Shown: positions 26,801 to 36,203 of the stretch, one piece after another | How positions within the stretch are numbered: the first letter of the stretch is position 1 | Layout of the letters: each line of letters begins with the position of its first letter | Source: Amycolatopsis rubida | GTDB taxonomy: Bacteria > Actinomycetota > Actinomycetes > Mycobacteriales > Pseudonocardiaceae | Direction: 5' to 3' | DNA length: 64,000 bases | NCBI RefSeq assembly: GCF_900115345.1 | Contig: NZ_FOWC01000006.1 | Coordinates: 434,001-498,000, forward strand | Translations under genes and position numbers: made by a program | The notes under the pieces: generated by a model | Told to the model about the DNA's origin: nothing | What the model saw: only the letters and a program-made list of their open reading frames with translations | Databases searched by the model: none

Positions 26801-27091
26801 ACGGCACACGACTGTCTTGCGGTGCCGGGTCCGGCTTGTCTCACCGCGGGGTTCAAGGCCGCCTCGGACGTCTGCTCCGTGGCCGAGCGGCTTCTCGGCT
26901 GGGCTGTTCGGGGGTCGCGGCCAAGACCGGACCGCGCCCGAGAGCCCCGGTGCCCACTTCGCCGCCGAATAAGACGCATTTCTTATCAATGTGGGGATTA
27001 TTAGTCTTTGTGTCGCACCAATGCTCGCGCCTACGGTGAACGGACCGTCTTCGGTGGCCCGCCGGGCCTGTTCAGGAAGGAGAATCCTGCG

Positions 27092-27560
27092 GTGGAGCCA
27101 CGGCACTTGCGCTGCTTCGCTGCCGTTGCCGGCACATGCCGCTACGGACGGGCGGCCGAGGAGCTGCGGATCGTCCAGCCGGCGCTCTCCCAGGCCATCA
27201 AACAGGTGGAGAGCGAGCTGGCACTTCGCTGTTCGTCCGTACCACTCGTCAGGTGAGTCTCGCTCCCGCCGGAAAGTTCTGCCCGGCGAGCGATCGCCGC
27301 GGTGGACCAGAGCGTGCTCGCTGTTCGCCGTACCGCCAAAGGCAAGCAGGGACCGTGCGAGTGGGGTTCACCGGCGCCGCGGGCTTTTCACACCTGCCGC
27401 TGATCGCCAGGACACTCAAGCAGCGGCTGCCGGGGATTTCGGTCGAATTGCGGACCGATCTGCTGACCCCGGCCCGGTGCGAGGGGCTGCGGGCTCCCTG
27501 GACCTGGGCGTACTGCGCCCCCGGTGCAGGGCGATGGGCCGCTCATGCTGTGACAACACC
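27092..27560 (+). pseudogene. LysR-family regulator pseudogene, 3'-truncated
   Basis: GTG at 27092 with AAGGAG upstream opens a normal LysR helix-turn-helix (EPRHLRCFAAVAG, RAAEELRIVQPALSQAIKQV). The frame then breaks near 27235. VRTTRQVSLAPAG continues in a second frame, RAIAAVDQSVLAVRRTAKGKQ in a third, and VRVGFTGAAGFSHLPLIART back in the second. It ends after about half of the effector domain, abutting the GMC gene. Three or more frameshifts, so not functional. It probably once controlled the downstream oxidoreductase cassette. Confidence 0.85.
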
Positions 27561-27583
27561 TCAGACCAGACAGGAGCTTCGCC

Positions 27584-29080
27584 GTGACCTCCGATGTCCT
27601 GATCCTTGGAGCCGGCACCGCCGGTTCCGTCATCGCCCGGCGTCTGCTCGACGCCGGAATGACAGTCACGCTCGTTGAGGCGGGCGGTGCCGACACGAAC
27701 CCGGCGATCCATGATCTTTCCCGGGTCGGCGAACTGTGGCACGGCCCCGAGGACTGGGGTTGGTTCACGGTACCGCAGCGTGGTGCCCACAATCGGCGAC
27801 TGCACGTTCCCCGGGGGAAGGTCGTCGGGGGGTCGAACCAACTGAACGGCACGATCTGGGTCCGGGGCGCGGCCTGGGACTACGACGGATGGGCCGCCGC
27901 GGGCAACACCGGGTGGGAGTGGGCCGCGGTCGAGCCGCTGTTCGACCGGATCGAGCGAAACCTCGACACCGGCGAGGGGTTCCTGGATCTAGTCGAGCCT
28001 TCGCTCGCCCCGATCCACCAGGCGGTCGTCGACGCCGCCGTGGCGCACGGCCTGCCGTTGAACAAGGACTACAACGGGGGCGACCAGCAGGGCGTATCCC
28101 GGATGCAGCTGAACCTGCGCGACGGCAGACGGTTGTCCACATGGGCCGCCTATATGAAGCCGGTCCTCGATCACCCGCGTCTCACCATGCTGACCGGCAC
28201 CCTCGTGGCCTCGCTGCTGGTGGCGGACGGCCGGGCAACCGGCGTCGCGGTGATCGACGGCTCGGGGAAGCGGCGAGTGATCGAAGCCGGGCAGGTCGTG
28301 CTTTCGGCAGGCGCTCTCGCTTCACCCGCGATCCTGCTGCGCAGCGGAATCGGTCCCGCGGCCGAGCTGGAGGCATGGGGGATCGAGGTTGTAGCCGACG
28401 TCCCCGGAGTCGGCCGCAACCTTCACGATCACCTCCTCGTCCCCATCGTCTTCGGGACCGAAAAAGCGATCGGCCCGCCGCAGCCGTACCAGCCGCTGAA
28501 TCAGACGCACTGGTTCTGGAAAACCGACCCCGGCCTGGCCGTCCCCGATTCGCAGCCGATCACCTTCTCGATCCCGTTTTACTACGATGCCGGCATGACC
28601 GGTCCGGCGTCCGGTTTCACGATCCACGCCGGGCTCATTCGCCCGGAGAGCACGGGGTCGGTGACCCTGAGCAGCACCGATCCGACGGCCGGGCCGCTGA
28701 TCGATCTCGCCGTCTTCGAAGACGAACGCGACCTCGCGGTGTTGATCGCGTCGGTCCGGCAGTGCCGTGCGGTCGGCCGTGAGCCGCAGCTGGCGGAGGA
28801 ATGGGGTGCCTACGAGGCTCTTCCCGGGCCGGCCACCGACGACAGCGACGAGGCACTCGCCGCCTGGGTGCGCCGTGCCGTCAACAGCTATCACCATCAG
28901 GTCGGCACGTGCCGGATGGGAATTGACGAAGGCGCCGTCGTCACCCCGGATCTCCGGGTGATCGGCGTCGACGCTCTCACTGTCGCGGATGCTTCGGTGA
29001 TGCCGAAGGTGACCACCGGCAACACCAATGCGCCGACGGCCATGATCGCCGAGCGTGCCGCCGACCTGCTGACCGCCTGA
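27584..29080 (+). CDS. GMC-family flavin oxidoreductase (alcohol dehydrogenase type)
   Basis: FAD enzyme of 498 residues of the glucose-methanol-choline family. It has dinucleotide motif LILGAGTAGSVIARRLLDAG, GMC signature 1 around RGKVVGGSNQLNGTIWVRG, signature 2 SAGALASPAILLRSGIGP, and catalytic HHQVGTCRMG followed by TGNTNAPTAMIAE. Oxidises a primary alcohol to an aldehyde, choline- or polyethylene-glycol-dehydrogenase style. The aldehyde dehydrogenase 41 bp downstream would take the product to the acid. GTG start with AGGAG. No signal peptide, so cytoplasmic or membrane associated. Confidence 0.9.
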   Translation: MTSDVLILGAGTAGSVIARRLLDAGMTVTLVEAGGADTNPAIHDLSRVGELWHGPEDWGWFTVPQRGAHNRRLHVPRGKVVGGSNQLNGTIWVRGAAWDYDGWAAAGNTGWEWAAVEPLFDRIERNLDTGEGFLDLVEPSLAPIHQAVVDAAVAHGLPLNKDYNGGDQQGVSRMQLNLRDGRRLSTWAAYMKPVLDHPRLTMLTGTLVASLLVADGRATGVAVIDGSGKRRVIEAGQVVLSAGALASPAILLRSGIGPAAELEAWGIEVVADVPGVGRNLHDHLLVPIVFGTEKAIGPPQPYQPLNQTHWFWKTDPGLAVPDSQPITFSIPFYYDAGMTGPASGFTIHAGLIRPESTGSVTLSSTDPTAGPLIDLAVFEDERDLAVLIASVRQCRAVGREPQLAEEWGAYEALPGPATDDSDEALAAWVRRAVNSYHHQVGTCRMGIDEGAVVTPDLRVIGVDALTVADASVMPKVTTGNTNAPTAMIAERAADLLTA

Positions 29081-29121
29081 TCGAATCCTCTTTTCCAGGC
29101 TCCTACGCGAGGAGAACACGC

Positions 29122-30573
29122 ATGGCCGACGGGCCGGATCTGACGACCGACTTGTACCTGGGGGGAGCGTGGACGGGCGGCGGCGCCGGAACGTTCACCA
29201 CCCTCAACCCCGCCACCGGCGAGGCCTTGGCCGAGGTGGCCGCTGCCTCGACCGGCGACGTCGGCACCGCGGTCGTGGCCGCGACCGGGGCGTTGCGCGG
29301 TGAATGGGCGGCGACGTCGCCGTCGTGCAAGGGCGAGCTGCTCAACCGGCTCGCCGACCTGGTCGAACGCGATGCCGAGGCGCTCGCCGCCATCGAGTCA
29401 CTCGACATGGGGGGCTTGGCCGGGCTGGGACGCACGATGTTCGTCCCGAATCTGGTCGGTTCGCTGCGCTACTACGCGGGCTGGGCGGACAAGATCAATG
29501 GGGAGACGATCCGCAACGACGGGTACCTGGGCAGGCCGGCGTTCGCCTACACCACCCGCGAACCGGTGGGAGTGATCGCCGCGATCATCCCGTGGAACTC
29601 GCCGCTGATGATTCTCGGCTGGAAGCTCGCACCTGCGCTGGCCTGCGGTAACACCGTCATCATCAAACCGGCGGAGGACGCTTCCCTGTCGGTTCTGCAC
29701 TTCGCGAAGCTGGTGGAGGAAGCCGGCTTCCCCGCCGGCGTCGTGCAGGTGCTGCCGGGGATCGGCGGAGTCACCGGCGCGGCCCTCGCTGGCCACCCCG
29801 GCGTGCACAAGGTGTCCTTCACCGGTTCGACGGCGGTGGGACGGGACATTCTGCGCGCCTCGGCCGACACCTTCAAACGCACCGCGCTCGAGCTCGGCGG
29901 CAAGTCCCCTCAGATTGTCTTCGACGATGCCGACCTGGACGGTGCGATCGCGGGGGTCGCCATGGGCATCTTCGTGAACTCCGGGCAGACGTGTGCCGCC
30001 GGATCGCGCATCCTGGTGCATCGGGCGGTCTATTCCGCCGTCCTCGACGGACTCAGGGACGCGGCCGAGGCACAGGTCGTCGGCGATCCCCGCGACCCGG
30101 CGACGACCATGGGCCCGCTGGTCAATGCCGCGCAGCGCGATCGTGTTCTCGGGTATGTCACGAAGGGAATCGGGGACGGGGCGGAGCTGGTTGCCGGTGG
30201 TGACGCCATCGGCGAGCGAGGATTTTTCGTCCGCCCGACCGTTTTCGCCGGCACCAACGACATGAGGATCGCGCGGGAGGAAATTTTCGGTCCGGTCGGC
30301 ACAGTGGTGCCATTCGATTCCGGCGACGAGGCGATCGCATTGGCCAACGACAGCGACTACGGGCTGGCCGCGACTGTCTGGACCCGGGACCTCGCTCGTG
30401 CCCATCACGTCTCGGCTGAGCTGCGGACCGGTGCGATCGGTGTCAACGGCTGGTCCCCGCTCGCCGCGCAGCTGCCCTGGGGCGGAGTCAAAGCATCAGG
30501 CGTCGGCCGTGAACTCGGCTACGAAGGCATCCTCGCCAACACCGAAACGAAGACGGTCACCGTCATCCTCTGA
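29122..30573 (+). CDS. Aldehyde dehydrogenase (NAD(P)+)
   Basis: ALDH of 483 residues with PWNSPLMILGWKLAPALA, catalytic glutamate in LELGGKSPQIV and nucleophile Cys in FVNSGQTCAAGSRI. The NAD-site FTGSTAVGRDIL and C-terminal PWGGVKASGVGRELG are intact. GAGGAG precedes the ATG. Paired with the upstream GMC alcohol oxidoreductase: together alcohol to acid. Substrate unresolved. Confidence 0.92.
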   Translation: MADGPDLTTDLYLGGAWTGGGAGTFTTLNPATGEALAEVAAASTGDVGTAVVAATGALRGEWAATSPSCKGELLNRLADLVERDAEALAAIESLDMGGLAGLGRTMFVPNLVGSLRYYAGWADKINGETIRNDGYLGRPAFAYTTREPVGVIAAIIPWNSPLMILGWKLAPALACGNTVIIKPAEDASLSVLHFAKLVEEAGFPAGVVQVLPGIGGVTGAALAGHPGVHKVSFTGSTAVGRDILRASADTFKRTALELGGKSPQIVFDDADLDGAIAGVAMGIFVNSGQTCAAGSRILVHRAVYSAVLDGLRDAAEAQVVGDPRDPATTMGPLVNAAQRDRVLGYVTKGIGDGAELVAGGDAIGERGFFVRPTVFAGTNDMRIAREEIFGPVGTVVPFDSGDEAIALANDSDYGLAATVWTRDLARAHHVSAELRTGAIGVNGWSPLAAQLPWGGVKASGVGRELGYEGILANTETKTVTVIL

Positions 30574-30600
30574 GCCCCTCCGACACCGCCGGGAGAAACG

Positions 30601-31602
30601 ATGACGAAGTTCAGCATCATGACGACGGGTGCGTTGCCCATGAGTGCTTACGTCCCGCTCGCCCAGCAGGTCGAGGCCTACGGCTTTTCGGAGATGCACA
30701 TCGCCGACGACCTGGTTTTCCGGCCCGCTTGGCCGATCTTGACCCTGATCGCGGCCAACACCACCACACTCAGGTTCGGCCCGTTCATCGTCACTCCCGC
30801 GGTAGCCAATCCGGTCTACCACGCCGCGAACCTCGCGGCGCTCGACGAGCTCAGCGGCGGGCGAATGGTCTGCGGTCTCGGCCGCGGCGGGTTCAACACG
30901 CTCATCGCGAGCAAACCGCACCGTCCGTTGACGATGCTCCGCGAGGCCTGGCATCTCATGGACCGCATGCTCACCGGCGACCGGACGCCCTTCGCGGGCG
31001 AGTTCTTCGAAGCCACGGCCGAGCTCTACTTTCAATTCGAGGTGCCTCGGCGCGTGCCGCTGTTCATCGGAACCTGGGGTCCGCAAACAGCCCGGCTCGC
31101 CGGGAAGTTCGCACCCGGTATCAAAATCGACTGCACGGCCGGGCCGCAGCACATCGCGCGGCTGCGCAGCGAGTTCCTGGCCGGCCGTGCGGCCGCGGGC
31201 AGGTCCGGCGACGATGCTGAGATCATCGCGGGCCCGCTCACCTCGATCCATGAGGATCGGGCGGTGGCCGATGACCACATCCGTGGCTTCCTGGCTCTGC
31301 TCCAGCCGTTCCTCGCTCCCATGACCAGGGCCGCGGGCATTGCCGAGGAGGAGATCAATGCGTCGTACGACGCATTCAACCGCGGGGATGTACGGGAGGC
31401 CAAGGCGCTGGTGACCGACAAGGCGATCGAGGCGTTCACTCTCACCGGAACGCCGGGCGACGTCATCGAGCGGGTCGAGGGCATGGTGGCGGCCGGTGCC
31501 GACCACGTGGCTTTCGGGCCTCCGATCGGGCCCGATCCGATGGGCGCGCTGGCACTCCTCGGCACGAAAGTCCTTCCGCACTTCGGCGCCGGCCGGCCAT
31601 GA
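30601..31602 (+). CDS. LLM-class flavin-dependent oxidoreductase
   Basis: Luciferase-like/F420 or FMN-dependent TIM-barrel protein of 333 residues. Characteristic pieces are VEAYGFSEMHIADD, RFGPFIVTPAVANPVYHA, LDELSGGRMVCGLGRGGF and a C-terminal LTGTPGDVIERVEGMVAAGAD. This is the methylenetetrahydromethanopterin-reductase-like branch, where F420 is common in actinomycetes. GGGAGAAACG leads into the ATG. Third gene of the GMC-ALDH cassette. Role within the cassette is open. Confidence 0.87.
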   Translation: MTKFSIMTTGALPMSAYVPLAQQVEAYGFSEMHIADDLVFRPAWPILTLIAANTTTLRFGPFIVTPAVANPVYHAANLAALDELSGGRMVCGLGRGGFNTLIASKPHRPLTMLREAWHLMDRMLTGDRTPFAGEFFEATAELYFQFEVPRRVPLFIGTWGPQTARLAGKFAPGIKIDCTAGPQHIARLRSEFLAGRAAAGRSGDDAEIIAGPLTSIHEDRAVADDHIRGFLALLQPFLAPMTRAAGIAEEEINASYDAFNRGDVREAKALVTDKAIEAFTLTGTPGDVIERVEGMVAAGADHVAFGPPIGPDPMGALALLGTKVLPHFGAGRP

Positions 31603-31634
31603 CCCGCCCAGGCCGATCAGGCGAGGAGAACCAG

Positions 31635-32078
31635 ATGCGTGCGCGCGAGTGGATTTTCGACCGTCTCGAGCTGGCGTGGTCGACCAAGGATGTCGGCGCG
31701 CTGACGGAGCTGTTCACCGAAGATTGTGTTTACGAGGATCTGGCGCTCGGAGTGCGCCACGAGGGACACGAGGGCGTCCGCGAATTCGCTCGCGGAGTGT
31801 TCGAGACGATGCCGGACTTCAGTTTGACCTTCCCGGTGAGAGTCGTGACGCCGGAACGAGGAAGCAGCCACTGGGTCATCCGCGCCCATTGGAACGGATT
31901 GTTCGAAGGAGTCGATCGCACTGGACACGCGATCGAGTTCAACGGGCTTTCCTCGTATCGTTTCAGCGACGGGAAGATCGCGCACAACATCGACTGCTGG
32001 AATTATGTGCAGATGATCGACGGATTCGGTGTCGTCCCCGCTCGTCTGGCCGCATTGCCCCACGTGCCGGGTTCCTGA
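31635..32078 (+). CDS. SnoaL/NTF2-like protein
   Basis: Small cone-shaped alpha+beta fold of 147 residues, MRAREWIFDRLELAW start, with DFSLTFPVRVVTPERG, SSHWVIRAHWNGLFEG and FNGLSSYRFSDGKIAHNI. The family includes polyketide cyclases, ketosteroid isomerases and limonene-epoxide hydrolase relatives. No decisive catalytic set seen. ATG 31635 has GAGGAG at 31623-31628. Ends the cassette 27584-32078. Confidence 0.82.
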   Translation: MRAREWIFDRLELAWSTKDVGALTELFTEDCVYEDLALGVRHEGHEGVREFARGVFETMPDFSLTFPVRVVTPERGSSHWVIRAHWNGLFEGVDRTGHAIEFNGLSSYRFSDGKIAHNIDCWNYVQMIDGFGVVPARLAALPHVPGS

Positions 32079-32712
32079 ACCAAAGGAGGAATACGAATGC
32101 GAGATGAATCCTCGGATCGTGACCGTTCTGCGGCTTCTGGCCGGGTCGGAGCGCCGGAGGCGGAAGCGGCGACCCGCCGGGTTCAGGCACGGTGCCTGTT
32201 TCTCCGCGATACGCCGTTGCCCGAGTACTACGGACAACCGGTTCGGGCGGTTGGCGGGGAAGGACCGGCTCGGCACTCGTGCTCAACGCGCACCGAGCAC
32301 GTTTTCGTGGCCCCGTTGCCGCGGGCGAGCGACTGGCTTGCTGGCCGAGGACTTTGACCGGACGACGCGCCATGGGGCTGTGACCGGGGCGGGCGCCGGA
32401 CGGACCGACGTCGGCTCCGGCCGCTGCGGCCAGCACGCATGGGCGGCGTTTCCGGTCAGGGCGCAGCGGGCCGGGCGTCTGGCTCGCTGCCGTGCGGGTC
32501 CCACGCTTCGCCGGGCGGACGGCACGGCAAGGACCGTGAGCCCGCATCGCTGGTCTCCGCGGGGAAGGCCGCCTGCGTCTTTCGAGACGGCAAGCGGTCC
32601 TCAAGAGACGGTCACCTCGCTCGCGCGCCGGACAGCCGGGATCGGCCGATCCGGCATAGCTATCGTGCGCGGGCGGAGACGGGACTTGACGAGGAAATCC
32701 TCACGGACGGCG
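32079..32712 (+). other. 634-bp stretch with one small open frame
   Basis: An ATG at 32097 follows a perfect AAAGGAGG (32081-32088) and opens an 86-codon frame to 32357 with no recognisable similarity and unusual Arg/Ala-rich content. It looks like the start of a gene whose body has frameshifted away. The remaining bases show nothing I can identify. Confidence 0.35.
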
Positions 32713-33415
32713 AATTTGACGGGAAAGTCACTGGTCACCGGCGCGGCCAGCGGGATCGGGCAGGCCGGCGCGCTGGCGTTTCGCCCGTCGCGGGGCGTCG
32801 GTTGTCCTGTGCGATGTGGTCGACGCCGACGAGACCGTCGCCGAGGTTCAGGCGCTTGGTGCGAAGGCGCTGGCCGTGCGCACCGACGTGTCAGTGCAGA
32901 ACGTGGTCACGGCGGCAGTGGAGGCCTTCGGCAGTCTGGACTTCGCCCGCAACAACGCCGGCACTTCGCCCCCGGTCTCCTGACCGACCTGGACGAAGCC
33001 GAATGGCACCGCGTCGTCGCCGGGAACCTGACCGGCGTGTTTCTCTGCGTGAAGTACGTGATCGCGTCTCGCGGAGCGATCGTCACCCCGTCGTCGGTCT
33101 GGGACTGATCGACGGCGAGGGCCAGAGCGTCTGCACGGCCAGCAAGCACGGGTCGCGGGACTGACCCGCAGCGCCGCCGCGGAGTACGGACCACAGGGCG
33201 TACGCATCACCGCTGTTGGTCCGGGCCCGATCCAGACCGGGATGACCGCCAACGCTCCAGCGGACAAGATCGAAGCCGTCGTTTCCCGCACCGCGATGGG
33301 CCGCGTGGCCGCAGCGCGCGAGGTGGGGGAAACAGTGGCCTGGTTGTGTTCGCCTGGGACCTCCTTCGTCAACGGAACTGTGCTTCCCGTGGACGGCGGA
33401 TATCTCGCCAGATGA
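32713..33415 (+). pseudogene. SDR dehydrogenase pseudogene
   Basis: Successive frames spell one SDR: LTGKSLVTGAASGIGQAGAL, then SVVLCDVVDADETVAEVQAL, LDFARNNAG, then LLTDLDEAEWHRVVAGNLTG, FLCVKYVIA, then GLTRSAAAEYGPQGVRI and the normal ending FVNGTVLPVDGGYLA. At least four frame changes, and the catalytic Tyr-x3-Lys region is damaged (SASKHG-like scrap only). Probably part of the GMC-ALDH cassette before decay. Confidence 0.82.
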
Positions 33416-33860
33416 TGAGCAGGAAGCCGACGTCCCACTGGTCGAGGTTGAGCGGGTCTTGGCAGGCCGGGAAACGCCGTCGGTGAAACCGCAGGGCAGG
33501 GGTGTGATGCTGTCGGCTTTCATTGCGTTCGCGATGTCGGTTGAACAGGGCGAGACAGTCCCGGGTCGGCGATTTCGGGAATGTACTCGTGGACGAGCCA
33601 GAATTCGGTGGGTGTCGTAGGCGAGGACGATTTGGCGCGGCGCTATTCGCCGTAGTCCGGCGAGTGCGGCGGTAGGCGGTCGCTGGCGAAGCATCTCGAT
33701 GGACGGTTCGATGGCGAGCACTGTTCGATCGCCTGGGTCGCAGGAGCCGGCCAGTCGGAAGGCCGTCCTGCGCGGCATCCTCAAGAACTGCCGTCAGATC
33801 CCAGCACTGTCCAGAATCTGGCAGGGACGTTCCGAGATCGAGCGAGGTCGGTTCCTGCCT
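33405..33860 (-). pseudogene. Class I SAM-dependent methyltransferase pseudogene
   Basis: The minus strand reads, in changing frames, CWDLTAVLEDA, RTVLAIEPSIEMLRQRPP, LRRIAPRQIVLAYDTHR, EFWLVHEYIPEIADPGLS, CLALFNRHRERNESRQHH and FPACQDPLNLDQWDVGFLL. These are the SAM-binding edge, the late Rossmann strands and C-terminal parts of the small actinomycete methyltransferases. The central SAM-binding acidic loop and the 'hWadP' region are deleted, and several frameshifts occur. It converges with the SDR pseudogene. Confidence 0.7.
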
Positions 33861-33882
33861 CGCACCCGGCCGCACCGGGGAC

Positions 33883-34857
33883 TCATCCCCAGCTGCGGAA
33901 TCCGTTCAGTGCGGTGACCAGGTATTGCGCGGCCAGCAGCGCCACCGAGGCGATACCGCCCCACCACACCTTGCGGGAGACGGGTTCGGCGCGCCGCCAC
34001 AGGCTGACTCCGAGGGGGACGAACACGGCGGCGAGCAGCGCCGCGCCGGTGAGGGTGCTGAGGTCGGTTCCCTTCAGCACGCCGCTGTAGTGGGTCAGCA
34101 TGAACGCCACACCGAGTGCGGGCACCCAGCCGAGCACCCTGGCCCGGTACGCGCCGATCGCGAGGACCGCCCAGGCGAGGTTGTCGCTGCCGTCGAGGGT
34201 TTGCAGCACGTACCAGGACTGGTAGGTCTCGCTCACCGCCGTCGTCGCGGTCTCCAGCCCTTGCGCGGGCACCAGGTGCAGGGCCAGGAAGCTGATTCCG
34301 TCCTGGAAGATGCGCACCGTGCTGCCCACGACGGCGATGGTCGCTCCCCAGAAGGCCCATCCAGGCCGTTCCCGGGCGATCAGCCCGGTCAGCGCGAGGA
34401 AGGCGGGGATGAGCAGCACCAGGCCGGCGGTGTAAAGGCCGTACGAGGCGAGAATGGCCCCCGGCGCGCTGGCCATGGCAGCGAGCTGCGCGGGGTAGAA
34501 GTAGTCGGTCCCCGACCGGATGGCCTCCGCGGCCAGCAGCAGCAACGGCGCCAGGACGAGCGCGGCCGCGCCGAACCGGGAGCCCGGCCAGCCGGCGACG
34601 GGTGCCGGCGCGTGCACCCGCATGGCCTGACCGGTACCGCTCAGCAGCAGCCGCCCGGCGACCGCCCCCACCACGAGCGCGCCGGCTGTCGAGGAGATGG
34701 CCGAGAGTTCGGTTTCGCCCCAGCGCAGTTCGCCGACTCCGAAGAGTTTGGCGAGCGCGAAGCCGCCCACTCCGCCCAGCACAACGGCCACGGCGAAGAC
34801 GGTGATCGCCCGAAGGTCGGACGCGGGGCGGCTCTCGCGCTCAGTCAAGGTCGTCAT
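33883..34857 (-). CDS. Multi-pass membrane protein of unknown function (DUF4386-like)
   Basis: 324 residues, with eight to nine hydrophobic helices (for example AVVLGGVGGFALAKLFGV, LVVGAVAGRLLLSG, ILASYGLYTAGLVLLIPAFLALTG, WAFWGATIAVVG, LAWAVLAIGAYRA, AALLAAVFVPLGVSLW). No transporter or enzyme motif seen. General resemblance to DUF4386/PQ-type uncharacterised membrane proteins only. I chose ATG 34857 over a GTG six bases upstream for spacing. It is divergent from a two-component system and a likely target or signal partner for it. Confidence 0.75.
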   Translation of the reverse strand: MTTLTERESRPASDLRAITVFAVAVVLGGVGGFALAKLFGVGELRWGETELSAISSTAGALVVGAVAGRLLLSGTGQAMRVHAPAPVAGWPGSRFGAAALVLAPLLLLAAEAIRSGTDYFYPAQLAAMASAPGAILASYGLYTAGLVLLIPAFLALTGLIARERPGWAFWGATIAVVGSTVRIFQDGISFLALHLVPAQGLETATTAVSETYQSWYVLQTLDGSDNLAWAVLAIGAYRARVLGWVPALGVAFMLTHYSGVLKGTDLSTLTGAALLAAVFVPLGVSLWRRAEPVSRKVWWGGIASVALLAAQYLVTALNGFRSWG

Positions 34858-34967
34858 CGGCACACGTTCCCGCGCGAGGGCGCCCTGCCGAATCTGACCA
34901 GGGTCGGATCTTCGAAGTCTGACCTGGGCAGGACGCGGCGGCTCCGGAGCCGCGATAGCGTGCCGGG

Positions 34968-36203
34968 GTGCCGCAGTTCGCCGGCCTGAACCGGTTCCGG
35001 GAGGCCCGGCGTCACCGCCGGGTCGTACTTGACGTCGCGTTGGCGCTGGTCGCGACGTGGCTGGTGGCCTACACCCTGCGCGACCCGCCCGGTCCGCCGT
35101 ACCCAGGACCGGCGTGGGTTTCCTGGGCGGTCGGGGCAGCTGTGGGGTTGCCGTTGCTGCTTCGCCGCCGCTGGAGCGTTCCGGTGCTGTCCTGGATCGT
35201 GCTTGTCGCCGCGTCGGCGACCTTCCTCGGCGTCGGCGGCGCAGGGGCGTTGTGGGTGACCTACGCGCCTGTCGCCGTCGCGGCCTACACGGTCGCGAAC
35301 CTGACCGACCGGACCGCCGTCGCCGTCGCCGCGCTGGCCGGCTGTCTCGTCGCCGCCGCGGTGACCGTCCCGAGGTTTTACCGCGTCCACGTGCCGGTGG
35401 GTGCGGCCGCGCTGCACAGCGAGGCGCCGCTGTGGTGGCAGTTCGAACTCGGGACCGTGGCGGTCCAGCTCGTCGTGGTCTGGGCGGCTGGGCTGGTAGT
35501 CCACGCGCGGCGCGCGGACAGAGCCGAGTTCGCGCGCCGCTCGGCGGTGGAGGCGGTGGCCGGCGAGCGGCTCCGGATCGCCCGCGAGCTGCACGACATC
35601 CTCGGCCACAGCATGAGCCTGATCGCGGTCAAGGCGACCGTGGCGGGCCGTCTCGCCGACGCGCAGCCCGAGCACGCGAAGGCCGCGCTGAGCACCATCG
35701 AGCAGACCAGCCAGGCCGCGATGGCCGAGATCCGCCGGATCCTCGGGGTGCTGCGTCCCGTCTCCGCCGGCGCGGCACCGGAAGGTCCCGCTTTGACCCC
35801 GCTGCCCGGCAGCGCGGACCTGCCCGCCCTGGCCGAGCGTCTCAGCGGGCCGGAACTGGAGGTCGACCTCGCGCTCACCGGAACGGCGGGGCTTTCGCCG
35901 GGTGTCGATCTGGCAGTGTTCCGGATCGTGCAGGAGGCCCTCACCAACGTCGTCGAGCACTCCGAGTCCCGGCACTGCCGGATCGTGGTGCGCGGGCTGG
36001 GCGACGCGGTGCACGTCGAGATCGCCGACGACGGCCCGGCGCGCACGATGCCGCGCGGTCGTCCGGGCGGCGGGCAGGGGCTGATCGGGATGCGGGAGCG
36101 GATCGCCGCCCACGGAGGCACGCTGAGCGTCGGCCCGGCCGCCCGCGGCGGGTTCCGGGTCGTGGCCGAGATCCCCCGCTCCGAGCCGAGGACCGCCTCG
36201 TGA
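34968..36203 (+). CDS. Sensor histidine kinase, NarL/DesK-type
   Basis: 411 residues. The N-terminal membrane domain has about five helices and no large extracellular loop. The phosphoacceptor is His209 in RIARELHDILGHSMSLIAVK (HisKA_3 type). The ATP-binding domain shows a modified N box (VQEALTNVVEHSES) and G box DDGPARTMPRGRPGGGQGL-GMRERI. GTG start. Stop overlaps the regulator's GTG. Without a periplasmic sensor it may sense membrane state or membrane-soluble compounds. Confidence 0.9.
   Translation: MPQFAGLNRFREARRHRRVVLDVALALVATWLVAYTLRDPPGPPYPGPAWVSWAVGAAVGLPLLLRRRWSVPVLSWIVLVAASATFLGVGGAGALWVTYAPVAVAAYTVANLTDRTAVAVAALAGCLVAAAVTVPRFYRVHVPVGAAALHSEAPLWWQFELGTVAVQLVVVWAAGLVVHARRADRAEFARRSAVEAVAGERLRIARELHDILGHSMSLIAVKATVAGRLADAQPEHAKAALSTIEQTSQAAMAEIRRILGVLRPVSAGAAPEGPALTPLPGSADLPALAERLSGPELEVDLALTGTAGLSPGVDLAVFRIVQEALTNVVEHSESRHCRIVVRGLGDAVHVEIADDGPARTMPRGRPGGGQGLIGMRERIAAHGGTLSVGPAARGGFRVVAEIPRSEPRTAS

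Noticed and set aside
25958..33860. Treating all frameshifts as sequencing errors
   Set aside because: The damage is confined to islands with deletions and truncations, while long intact frames lie between them.
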